NCBI RefSeq assembly: GCF_025502585.1
Contig: NZ_CP106679.1
Coordinates: 2,201,501 to 2,265,500 of the forward strand
From: Reichenbachiella agarivorans
Lineage (GTDB): Bacteria > Bacteroidota > Bacteroidia > Cytophagales > Cyclobacteriaceae
Direction: 5' to 3'
DNA length: 64,000 nt
Made by a program: the position numbers and the translations under genes. The notes under the pieces were generated by a model. That model saw only the letters and a program-made list of their open reading frames with translations. It was not told where the DNA came from and did no database searches. How positions within the stretch are numbered: the first letter of the stretch is position 1; the number at the start of each line of letters is the position of its first letter. This document shows positions 1 to 8,015 of this stretch, piece by piece.

Positions 1-870
1 ACATAGTTTGATCCCGAGCATGATGCCGTGTGAGCCTCCCAGAGATTGGGTTTTGGTAGATACCTCGTAGTTGTATGCGACGATGAATCGATCATTGATT
101 TGTAGATCAGCCATTGCAGCGATTCCATACCTGGTTTTGTAGATAGCGCCCAGTCCTAGGATGTCATGCAATACAACTCTGCCACCAATATCTAGCTGGT
201 CAGTTTGCGCATCATAATTTCGATAGAGGAGAAACCCTTCGAGCTGCCAATTAGGTCCGCTTACGAGATCATAGGCCGCATAGGCATTGAATTGTTCACT
301 TTGTGCAAAGTTTAGCTCTGATTTCCTAGAAAACGTCTGAGGTATCGCTACTCCCAGTGTGAGTCTTCGGGAGGTAAACATCAATCCTAGACCGTTGGAC
401 AGACTTGATTGGGGTTGATTTTGTCCGATCAATAATTCGTCGGTGTAGTCACTGGCTATGACTTCATCCATGTTGAACCGCTGTTGGTCGATACCTAAGG
501 AAAAGGCTGCATGCAGAGTGCTCTCCTTTGAGATTTTCAAGTGATAGGCATAGCTGATGTTTCCTGAAAATTGTGAAACTATGCCCAAATCCGAGTAGCG
601 TATGGCAGTACCCAAGCCATGAGAAGGCGTCAGGCTTCCATAGAGACTCAGTTGCTGCGTGCTAGGAGAGTCATCCACTCCGGTAGCCTGTACTCTGCGA
701 TTCACGAACCCGTAGAGGCAGTTGTTCAACCCTGCTGCGGCAGGATTGATGAGGAAGGGGTTCTGATTGTATAGACTGAATGGTGATATCTGCTGAGCCG
801 AAGTAAATTGGCTGCAGAGAGTCATACTGGCTATAAGAATGATTCGGAGGTAGTTTGTTTTGGTGTTCAT
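1..870 (-). CDS. PorP/SprF family T9SS outer-membrane protein (3' end beyond window)
   Basis: The first 290 codons are present; the stop lies outside the window. The protein begins with a signal peptide (MNTKTNYLRIILIASMTL, cleavage near TSAQ) followed by the family hallmark QNPFLINPAAAG near residue 40. The remainder is a run of alternating hydrophobic beta-strand segments, as in the PorP/SprF family of outer-membrane beta-barrel proteins linked to type IX secretion and gliding. The ATG lies 4 bp after the stop of the upstream HYR/type B sorting-domain gene, so the two are almost certainly co-transcribed. This pairing (a large secreted adhesin with a type B C-terminal domain followed by a PorP/SprF paralogue) is common in Bacteroidota, where the barrel protein is thought to anchor or help export its partner. 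The partner assignment is inference from adjacency. Confidence 0.9.
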   Translation of the reverse strand, partial: MNTKTNYLRIILIASMTLCSQFTSAQQISPFSLYNQNPFLINPAAAGLNNCLYGFVNRRVQATGVDDSPSTQQLSLYGSLTPSHGLGTAIRYSDLGIVSQFSGNISYAYHLKISKESTLHAAFSLGIDQQRFNMDEVIASDYTDELLIGQNQPQSSLSNGLGLMFTSRRLTLGVAIPQTFSRKSELNFAQSEQFNAYAAYDLVSGPNWQLEGFLLYRNYDAQTDQLDIGGRVVLHDILGLGAIYKTRYGIAAMADLQINDRFIVAYNYEVSTKTQSLGGSHGIMLGIKLC

Positions 871-874
871 TCTA

Positions 875-3424
875 TTATTTCATCAGGGTGATTTTTCCTT
901 TTTTTGTATTTTGGTCGGGGCAAGATAGGGTGTAGTAATACACGCCTTGCGGTAGGGATCTGCCATGATCGGTTCCATTCCAGTCGTTGTTGTAGCCAGT
1001 GGATTGATAGATTACATTTCCCTTGCTGTTGTAGATCTTGATTGTACAAACCTCTAGTAGCCAATTCCCTTTGATCTCCCAGAAGTCATTTTTGCCATCT
1101 CCATTGGGGCTGATGAAATTGTTGATTTCTATTTGGTCATTGACAGTGATGGTGATCTCATCACTTGCCGAGCATCCTGTCTCACTGGTGGCTAACAGCA
1201 TATAAGTAGTCGTTTGGGTAGGTCGAGCAACGGTGGTCATACTGGATGGATCGTCGAGTCCATCGGAAGGAGACCATTCGAAGCTATTCGCTTCGCTGGC
1301 AGTGGGACTGAGGGTATATGAGAAGCCTGCATCGATGGTGGCGTCTGCTCCAGCATCTACCTCGACGACCGGATGTCTTGTGATGGTGAAAGCGCAAGTG
1401 GCCGTGTTTCCGCTATCGTCGGTGACGAGGTATTCATTGGTGGTCACACCTACTGGAAATGATGATCCACTGGCTAGACCTGCTGTTTGAGTCACCGTCA
1501 GTGTTGTACAATTGTCAGTAGCAGTGGGCTCTTCAAAGGAGATGATTTCCTCGCAGCTTTCTACATTATGAGGGCAAGTGATGGTTGGTTTGATTTTGTC
1601 CTCAAGGATGACGCTGAAAGAGCAGACCTCCGTATTACCACTCGCATCTGTGGCAGTGAGTGTGATCAGTTGTGTAGCAGTGATCAATGTGCCCATTGAT
1701 GGAGACTGGGAGACAATAGCCGTTCCGCAATTGTCATTCGCAGTAGCCAATGAGGTGTAATCCAATAGCGTGTACTCACAATTGGTGTTAATACTGACCG
1801 TTTGATTCGCAGGACACATGATCGTAGGTTTCGTGTTGTCCTCTGGGATAAGGTTGAAGGTGCAAGTCTCAGTGTTGCCATTGCCATCTGTTGCTGTGAG
1901 TGTGATCTCTTGGATAGCATTAATCATTGTACCAATCGCTGGGGATTGTGTGACTGTGGTCGTACCACAGTTGTCACTGGCTGTTGCTAGTGATGTAAAG
2001 TCTATCAAAGTGTACTCACAGCTCGTATCGAAACTCACATTCTGATCCGAAGGACATGTGATCATAGGTTTCGTGTCATCTGCTGGAATTACATTGAAGG
2101 TACAAGTCTCTGTGTTGCCTGCATCATCTGTAGCCGTCAGTGTGATAACTTGGCTTGCCGTGATCACTGTCCCAACTGCTGGGGATTGTGTGACTGTGGC
2201 AGTTCCACAGTTGTCAGCGGCGGTTGCTAAAGTCGTGTAATCCAATAGCGTGTACTCACAGCTCGTGTCGAAACTCACATTTTGATCTGCAGGGCACGTG
2301 ATCGTAGGTTTCGTGTTGTCGGCTGGTGTCACACTAAACGTGCAATTTTTTGTGTTTCCATCCCCATCATTGGCAGTAAGTGTGACGATTTGAGTAGCGG
2401 ACAAAACAGATCCTGGAGCAGGAGATTGTGTAATGGTAGGCGTACTACAGTTGTCACTGGCGACCGCCAAACTTCTATAGTCAGGCAAAGTATATTGACA
2501 ACTGGCGTTAAAATCTATCGTCTGATTGGCTGGACAGGTAATGGTCGGTTCATCATCTACAATGACTACAGATTGGGTTTTGAACTGAGAACATGTTCCT
2601 CCAGTCGTGTACCTAACAGTATAGGTGCCACCGCTGCTAGCCGACAAATCTATTTTACCCGTAGAACTATTGATAGAAAGACCCGAAGGAGAACTGGTAA
2701 ATGTACCTCCTGCGTCCCCTGATATAGTAGGCGTGGGATCAGGTAAATTAGAACAATAGCTGCTGCTACCGTAACTAAAAGAAGGATCTCTAACTACCCC
2801 CAGTTTTGCTATTATTTTCAGATCTATATCGCTACTGTAAACACTAAGTAATATTTCATTTCCATATTGGGTTGTTGTAATGCTATTGGATCCATCTCCA
2901 TTGCCCTGTCCTTTAGCACTAGCTTGGACAACCAGTTGATCGCTGGCATCCCCAGGGTGCATCACTACGCCAACATAAAATATACTGGTGGTAGGAACTG
3001 GCAAAGAAGGCAGCTTAATCCAAAACTCTCTAAAATTATGCACTACCCCTAACGAAGTAGGCGAAAGACCTGTTACACCCCCGACCTGAGTGCCTGGTCT
3101 GCCTGACCCATTGTCATCATAAACCATCACATCAATCCTGAGATTATCATTGTCATCCGAAAGAAACCCAAGACCTAATAAAACAGCTCCTACTGAGCTC
3201 GTACCAGGACTAGGACTCGTAAAGCCTTCAAAGATTGTTTTTGCGTCTGTTGGGTTTGTAGAGTTCGATGGATCTGGTACACCTGTAAGTCTACCTGATC
3301 CATAATTAAAAACAGTTGTGGTTGGAGAGGGGGTTTCCCACTCATAGGATAGCGTATCACATTCTTGCGCATTGGATAGGGTGAATGTCAACAAGGTAAG
3401 AGCAACGAGTAGTATCTTTTTCAT
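875..3424 (-). CDS. Secreted HYR-repeat protein with gliding-motility-type (T9SS type B) C-terminal domain
   Basis: An 849-residue protein with a signal peptide (cleavage near residue 20, LSNAQ). Residues about 21-210 form a beta-rich domain I do not recognise, followed by a PKD/Ig-like segment. Residues 295-614 are four 80-residue HYR-like repeats, each beginning ITCP or IMCP and containing DNCG/DNCS and TATD motifs. A fifth, more divergent HYR unit follows (about 615-685), then an Ig-like segment. The last ~80 residues carry the type B sorting signature (FISPNGDGKNDFW, IKIYNSKGNVIYQS, LPQGVYYY), which directs export by T9SS. The likely role is a cell-surface or extracellular adhesin. The PorP/SprF gene follows within 4 bp. 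The conserved cysteines in each repeat suggest disulphides; that is inference. Confidence 0.9.
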   Translation of the reverse strand: MKKILLVALTLLTFTLSNAQECDTLSYEWETPSPTTTVFNYGSGRLTGVPDPSNSTNPTDAKTIFEGFTSPSPGTSSVGAVLLGLGFLSDDNDNLRIDVMVYDDNGSGRPGTQVGGVTGLSPTSLGVVHNFREFWIKLPSLPVPTTSIFYVGVVMHPGDASDQLVVQASAKGQGNGDGSNSITTTQYGNEILLSVYSSDIDLKIIAKLGVVRDPSFSYGSSSYCSNLPDPTPTISGDAGGTFTSSPSGLSINSSTGKIDLSASSGGTYTVRYTTGGTCSQFKTQSVVIVDDEPTITCPANQTIDFNASCQYTLPDYRSLAVASDNCSTPTITQSPAPGSVLSATQIVTLTANDGDGNTKNCTFSVTPADNTKPTITCPADQNVSFDTSCEYTLLDYTTLATAADNCGTATVTQSPAVGTVITASQVITLTATDDAGNTETCTFNVIPADDTKPMITCPSDQNVSFDTSCEYTLIDFTSLATASDNCGTTTVTQSPAIGTMINAIQEITLTATDGNGNTETCTFNLIPEDNTKPTIMCPANQTVSINTNCEYTLLDYTSLATANDNCGTAIVSQSPSMGTLITATQLITLTATDASGNTEVCSFSVILEDKIKPTITCPHNVESCEEIISFEEPTATDNCTTLTVTQTAGLASGSSFPVGVTTNEYLVTDDSGNTATCAFTITRHPVVEVDAGADATIDAGFSYTLSPTASEANSFEWSPSDGLDDPSSMTTVARPTQTTTYMLLATSETGCSASDEITITVNDQIEINNFISPNGDGKNDFWEIKGNWLLEVCTIKIYNSKGNVIYQSTGYNNDWNGTDHGRSLPQGVYYYTLSCPDQNTKKGKITLMK
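1583..2542 (-). repeat. Four tandem 240-bp repeats encoding HYR units
   Basis: Four consecutive in-frame units of exactly 240 bp (80 codons) within the secreted HYR gene. The two middle copies are the most alike and the 5'-most copy (in gene orientation) the most diverged. Each unit encodes a conserved cysteine near position 3, a second near 15, a DNC motif near 31 and a final CTF/CSF near 67. Uniform length with graded divergence fits expansion by unequal crossing-over, so copy number may vary between strains. Confidence 0.85.
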
Positions 3425-3467
3425 CTATGTATAGGTAATAATTAGAGGATAATTTTTACTTGATTAG

Positions 3468-3686
3468 TTAGCATGAAAAGCGACTTGAACACATCGACTG
3501 GCCTTCTTCTCGTAACGGAGGATTGATGAAGTGATCTGTAAATGAAAAGGTTTGTGGCTCACATACTGAACTAGAAGATGAGGCAAAATCGGTCATGATA
3601 CTTTGTGCTAGGGTGATGTCTGGAAGCAAGGCCAAAACAACAAATGAAAGATGAAGAGGGATTAGAAAGCTATGGTTTTTTCTCAT
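3468..3686 (-). pseudogene. Short signal-peptide ORF, probable remnant of a secreted PKD-type protein
   Basis: A 72-residue reading frame starting MRKNHSFLIPLHLSFVVLAL with a clear Sec signal peptide (LAQ|S). The following SSSVCEPQTFSFTD resembles the first strands of PKD-type domains in T9SS substrates. The frame then runs into an unrelated cysteine-containing tail and stops 43 bp before the HYR gene. An upstream TTG at 3743 is also in frame, but the ATG at 3686 places the signal peptide correctly. The best reading is a truncated relic of a larger secreted protein. A genuine small secreted protein is possible but less likely. Confidence 0.4.
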
Positions 3687-4168
3687 GAATTCGCTGGCCT
3701 GATTTAAAAATGTAAAGATGGGCATGGCAGGTCGGCGAGACAATACGAGGCACTACGTATATCCATACGTGTTACCTCGTATTGTTGGAGATTTCTTGAT
3801 TTTATTGGCGTTCAGCTACTCTAAAATGTATAGTCCCCTGCAATCTGCAGCAAGGTTGCTAGCATGATATCAAGCATCCATACGTACCAATTGTAAGCAT
3901 CATGGATCGAAAACCTCTTGATTACTGCATTTTCAAGTCCAAATGACCAACATGATTGATACAGGAAGATAAATGGAGGTCTGTCATCTTGAGTAGAATG
4001 ATCGCTCAGTTCAATGATCAACGGAATATAGGTTGCCGAGATGCTTGGCAAGCAAAGTGCAAAAAGTGCTTTCATGATTTGGACACTATAATTAATTCCT
4101 TTAGTACATGTTTTTCATATTTTATCCTGAACTTGGTCGCATTGATCAATTACAATAATGCTATAGTT
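3687..4168. other. Intergenic region between divergent T9SS genes and TPR kinase
   Basis: About 480 bp with no gene I can support. It contains the long hairpin at 3741-3784. An upstream in-frame extension of the kinase (to 3956) and an overlapping minus-strand frame (3821-4075) are both open, but their translations look non-coding. The 5' signals of both the minus-strand T9SS operon and the plus-strand kinase must lie here. Confidence 0.5.
3741..3784. promoter_or_regulatory. Long imperfect palindrome with ACGTAT/ATACGT core
   Basis: Two 20-nt arms (3741-3760 and 3765-3784) flank a 4-nt loop ATCC, with 17 of 20 positions complementary. The outer 10 bp (CAATACGAGG/CCTCGTATTG) and inner 6 bp (ACGTAT/ATACGT) pair perfectly. 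It lies 55 bp upstream of the ATG at 3686 on the minus strand and about 385 bp upstream of the kinase. There is no T-run, so it is more likely an operator or cruciform than a terminator. Confidence 0.5.
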
Positions 4169-6193
4169 GTGCAGCGAGTATTCTTTTTAGTGATTTTTTC
4201 TTTTTTGATAATATTTAAGGGTTATGGAAATCACAAATATGATTCACTCCTAGAGGTGATCGAAAAACAACAGACCTGGGAGTCCAAGGTTTCATTGTAT
4301 GATACACTGAAACAATGGATTTATCCTGAGAAATTGGAGATCTATCAGAAATATATTTCTCGGATTATCCAAAATACCGAAGCAGAAAAAAAGTATGACT
4401 TTGCCGCAAAGTATGCGATATCTCTGGCTAGGACATATTATTCGGAGGTATTCATCCCTGATTCTGCATTTGTAATCCTTCATAGAGCACTTAACTGGGA
4501 CGATCAGTTGTCATCATCTACTAGGGCAGCACTATTGATCCAGCTGGGGCATGTCTATGAGTTTACAAACGCATATGATAGTTCGCTACAAGAATATAAG
4601 AAAGCCATTCATATATATGAAACTCTTAATGATTCATCTCAGAGGGAATTTGGAGAAGCCTACTTATTTGCGGCTGCCAGATATATGCAAAAAGGTGATT
4701 TTATCAAATCAGGTGAATTGTTGGAAAATGCGCGTACGATATTTACTCATAACTATGATACCGCTAGCCTAATCAAAACCATCAATGAGACTGCTATACT
4801 GTATGGGATGAACGGGTTTGCAGAAAAGGCCATTGAGCAACGAAAAAAAATCATCCAATTGAGTAATTCAAGTACAGAGATTGGAATGATTCTGGTGAAT
4901 TACATGAACTACGCCACTGAAGCACGTAAATTGAATAATGATAGTCTAGGGATTCGTTTATTAAAAAAAGTGGTCTCTCTTGGCGAACCAAAGCCAGACT
5001 TAAGGTATTCAGCTTACAGTAAGCTCACAGTTGCATATACCAAAATCAACCGCTGTGATTCTGCCCTACATTATTTTCAGCGAATGCAAGCTGAACGAGA
5101 CAAGTTTAAGGAATCCAAATGGCTGGATGAGCTTTATTTATGGGCTCAAGTCTATTCCCTGTATTGTCAAAACAGGTACGACGAGACAATTACCTTAACT
5201 AAACAATTGATCCATCAATGCCTAACTCAAAAGAAGTTTGAAGAGGTGATGGAAATGGAGAATTTGACGTATAAATGCTATTTGGCAAAAGGCGATTTTG
5301 AAAATGCTTATACTCACCTACAGTCTTCTATTCATATCAAAGACTCCATATTCAGTGTTGGCAAGTCCAATGCACTGCTATACATGGAGACATTGTATGA
5401 AAAAGAGCACAGGGAGAGACAGATCTCTGATCAGGAAAATGAAATCAAAATGCTTGCAACATCTAATTTGTTTAAAACCCGATTGAGTTGGTCTATCGGA
5501 ATCGGTCTGTTGATGTTTTTTGCAGGGATCTATTTTTATCGATCTTCTAGATTTGCCATTCAAGCGAAAGAGTTGGAAACCATCTATTCGCGCCAACTGC
5601 TAGTCGCTCATGAGGATGAGAGAAGAAGAATTTCTCAAGATCTACATGATTCTGTCGGCCAGAGTCTTATGTTGATCAAAAACAAGGTGGCCTTGAATCA
5701 AGATGAAAATACGGAAAACATGGTGGCCAGGGCTCTGGAGGAGGTTAGATCGATCTCAAAGGCACTGCACCCTGCCGTATTAGAGAACTTGGGTCTCACC
5801 GCTGGGATACAAAAACTGGTAAAGGATGCTGATGAGTATTCAGATATATTCTTTTCTGAGGAGATAGATGCCATAGATGGTTTTTTTGATAAGCCAAAGG
5901 AATTGCAGATCTATAGGATTATTCAGGAGTGTTTGAATAATATACTGAAGCATTCGATGGCAGAATCCGCCGCTGTAATGGTCAAAGACGAACTAGCTCG
6001 TGTAGTGATTCAGATAAAGGATTATGGAATAGGTTTTGATTTGATAGAGAATGCGGGTGTCATTACTAGTTTGGGAATGAAGACACTCAAGGAAAGGACA
6101 CAACTTCTAGGAGGGAAATTGATGGTGGAGTCGGTGAAAGGCAAAGGGACAACCATCACGCTGCATGTTGCAAAACAGAAAGACAATGCTTGA
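4169..6193 (+). CDS. TPR-containing membrane sensor histidine kinase (HisKA_3/NarX type)
   Basis: Starting from GTG 4169 gives 674 residues. The first ~20 residues (VQRVFFLVIFSFLIIFKGYG) form a signal or membrane segment, which is why I prefer this start over the longer frame beginning at 3956. Residues about 60-430 are TPR-like helices, forming a periplasmic sensor. A transmembrane helix follows near LSWSIGIGLLMFFAGIYFY. The cytoplasmic kinase has the HisKA_3 phosphoacceptor motif ERRRISQDLHDSVGQ (His about residue 493), an N-box (IIQECLNNILKHS) and G-box (KDYGIGFD). This kinase class normally phosphorylates LuxR/NarL-type response regulators. None is encoded nearby, so it is an orphan here. 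The GTG start is inference. Confidence 0.88.
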   Translation: MQRVFFLVIFSFLIIFKGYGNHKYDSLLEVIEKQQTWESKVSLYDTLKQWIYPEKLEIYQKYISRIIQNTEAEKKYDFAAKYAISLARTYYSEVFIPDSAFVILHRALNWDDQLSSSTRAALLIQLGHVYEFTNAYDSSLQEYKKAIHIYETLNDSSQREFGEAYLFAAARYMQKGDFIKSGELLENARTIFTHNYDTASLIKTINETAILYGMNGFAEKAIEQRKKIIQLSNSSTEIGMILVNYMNYATEARKLNNDSLGIRLLKKVVSLGEPKPDLRYSAYSKLTVAYTKINRCDSALHYFQRMQAERDKFKESKWLDELYLWAQVYSLYCQNRYDETITLTKQLIHQCLTQKKFEEVMEMENLTYKCYLAKGDFENAYTHLQSSIHIKDSIFSVGKSNALLYMETLYEKEHRERQISDQENEIKMLATSNLFKTRLSWSIGIGLLMFFAGIYFYRSSRFAIQAKELETIYSRQLLVAHEDERRRISQDLHDSVGQSLMLIKNKVALNQDENTENMVARALEEVRSISKALHPAVLENLGLTAGIQKLVKDADEYSDIFFSEEIDAIDGFFDKPKELQIYRIIQECLNNILKHSMAESAAVMVKDELARVVIQIKDYGIGFDLIENAGVITSLGMKTLKERTQLLGGKLMVESVKGKGTTITLHVAKQKDNA

Positions 6194-6310
6194 TTCAAGA
6201 GTCGCATGAATAGCGGTCGCAGATAATCATGACTTGTTGTTGCATGGGAAGATAGAGAAAAGATGGGCAGAAACTGGCCATCAAGGAGTCTGTTTCTGTA
6301 AAAGCGGTAA

Positions 6311-7285
6311 TTATGCTTTGGAATGAATAGGCAGTGTCAAAGTGAAGGTAGTACCAATCTCTGGTACACTGTCTACATGTATACTTCCTCCATTACCTTC
6401 TACTTGACTTTTGACCAAATACAAACCTATCCCAGAACCTCTGGCGCTTTCTTTTTCATGTAATCTCTCAAATACCTGAAACAGCTTTTCGCCATGAACT
6501 TCCAGATTGATTCCTATCCCATTGTCAATGAATACAATTTTAATATTGTCTTTCACCATCTCACTTCTAATATTAATGAGTGGAGTTCGGTCTTTGTGGC
6601 TATACTTGATAGCATTGGTGATCAGGTTTTTGAATATACTATCTAAATCGTACTTAGAGATGTAGATATGTCTGGATGCAGAAAAGTCATAAGAAAGAGT
6701 GGTTTGAGACTCTTCTATTTCTATTTTCAATTCTTCTTCTAGACCTTTTAAAGTTTTATGAAGGTCACAATTGCTTTTTTCTCTGATGCCAGATTTTTCT
6801 TGACGCAGTAGTTCTGAAAAATCTTGAAAAGTTTCTACCCAGCTATTAGTAGCTTGGTACAATCTCTCAATGAAGTCCTTTTTTTCTAATTCGGTAAAGT
6901 CATCTCTTTTTAGCAAATGGATGAGGCCTTTGATGTTTGTAGCAGGACCTTTTAGATCATGTGTTATTTTGTAAGTGAAATTGTCAAGAGAATGGTTGAT
7001 TTTCAATAAGTGATTATTGATGTTGTTTTTTTTCTGATGAGATTGCCCAAGTTTATAACCCGCAAATCCTAACACCAAAGGAGCAGTATCCACCACATAG
7101 TGGATTACATTGATGTGATGAATATAGATGAAACCTTCCCAATTCATAGGGATGTGGTTCAACAGGCAGTCAAGAATCAAAGCAAATATGGGAAAGATCA
7201 AACCAAATATGACACCTGCTAAAGTGAATTTGATGACTGTCCCGAGTCTGTTTAAGTAATTCAAATCGGAGTGTTGTTTAATCAT
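6311..7285 (-). CDS. Membrane sensor histidine kinase (HisKA-type, minimal sensor)
   Basis: A 324-residue kinase with two N-terminal transmembrane helices (about residues 18-42 and 60-78) separated by a short loop, and no recognisable sensor domain. The dimerisation box contains the phosphoacceptor histidine about residue 109 in TYKITHDLKGPATNIKGL. The HATPase_c domain has an N-box (KNLITNAIKYS), G1 (DNGIGI) and G2 (ARGSGIGLYLV). The HDLKGP form of the H-box is typical of Bacteroidota cytoplasmic-signalling kinases. No response regulator is adjacent, so the partner is unknown. It is convergent with the TPR kinase upstream and stands alone transcriptionally. Confidence 0.88.
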   Translation of the reverse strand: MIKQHSDLNYLNRLGTVIKFTLAGVIFGLIFPIFALILDCLLNHIPMNWEGFIYIHHINVIHYVVDTAPLVLGFAGYKLGQSHQKKNNINNHLLKINHSLDNFTYKITHDLKGPATNIKGLIHLLKRDDFTELEKKDFIERLYQATNSWVETFQDFSELLRQEKSGIREKSNCDLHKTLKGLEEELKIEIEESQTTLSYDFSASRHIYISKYDLDSIFKNLITNAIKYSHKDRTPLINIRSEMVKDNIKIVFIDNGIGINLEVHGEKLFQVFERLHEKESARGSGIGLYLVKSQVEGNGGSIHVDSVPEIGTTFTLTLPIHSKA

Positions 7286-7379
7286 CGAACGATAACTAGC
7301 AGGTAGTAATCATTCAACTCATCAAAAACGCTACCATTACATGTATTATTACTTGGATATAAAAATATTCATTGCAAGT

Positions 7380-7411
7380 AAAAGGACTTCTCCACAACGA
7401 GAAGTTCTTTT
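7380..7411 (-). terminator. Rho-independent terminator after the TerB/caspase operon
   Basis: Arms AAAAGGACTTCTC (7380-7392) and GAGAAGTTCTTTT (7399-7411) pair with a single G-U, loop CACAAC. It lies 20 bp past the stop of the TerB-like gene. Terminal A/T runs on both sides make it potentially bidirectional. Confidence 0.7.
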
Positions 7412-7431
7412 ACTTTTAGTCTTGAGAACAG

Positions 7432-7971
7432 CTATTCAATTTTGGTGGATGCAGTTATGTCTTTCACATCACTGATGTCAAAAACAGGCATTTCTGTTAG
7501 TTTGACATAGTTGGCATAGAGTTCTTTGAAGTAGATTTCAGTGAATTTATCTTGATCAACAAAGTCAGGCCCTATTTTCGGAAAGGCGGTTAGTATTTTT
7601 TCATTAGAAACATTGAGTAGGACTCGCAGGATTTTTAGAAAGTTGATCTCTTCTTGGGTGATTTTGTCATCTGCTTGTACGGTTCTAATAGCTGCATCTA
7701 TCAATTGCAACTCCTGATCGTCAGTCATGCTGACACGTTTCACCCTTTTAAAATAGTCGTCAAAGAAGTCAATGCCTCTTCGGTTTACATGGTCAATTAA
7801 CTCTGCGAGTTCATCTTCAATATTCAGCGATCCGAAGAAGTGCTTTTCGCTAGCTTTCTGTCTTATGAAATCCAATTCATCTTGAGCAATGTGCGTATCA
7901 CATATCATAAAGGCAAAGACAGTTCTAAGGAGTAATCTTTGGTATTCGGTAGGGAGTGCTTGATCGGTCAT
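7432..7971 (-). CDS. TerB-fold cytoplasmic protein
   Basis: A 179-residue, all-helical, acidic protein without signal peptide. Two halves each carry a TerB-like helix pair: FMICDTHIAQDELDFI near residues 16-32 and VQADDKITQEEINFLKILR near 97-115. TerB-fold proteins (tellurite-resistance family) are small cytoplasmic helical bundles, often with metal-binding acidic residues, found in stress and membrane-associated systems. This gene is the last of the minus-strand run that includes the WD40-caspase gene (44 bp gap), so it probably works with that system or shares its regulation. It is the only one of the four without an export signal. No precise function can be given. Confidence 0.6.
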   Translation of the reverse strand: MTDQALPTEYQRLLLRTVFAFMICDTHIAQDELDFIRQKASEKHFFGSLNIEDELAELIDHVNRRGIDFFDDYFKRVKRVSMTDDQELQLIDAAIRTVQADDKITQEEINFLKILRVLLNVSNEKILTAFPKIGPDFVDQDKFTEIYFKELYANYVKLTEMPVFDISDVKDITASTKIE

Positions 7972-8015
7972 ACTATTGGTTATTAATGTGCCTTTAATTT
8001 ACTAAATGTTGGGTA

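Noticed and set aside
1233-2722. Several plus-strand frames across the HYR repeats
   Set aside because: Shadow frames produced by the repeated composition of the minus-strand gene.
3821-4075. Minus-strand frame opposite the kinase 5' region
   Set aside because: No recognisable motif and no support beyond a hydrophobic N-terminus; likely chance.
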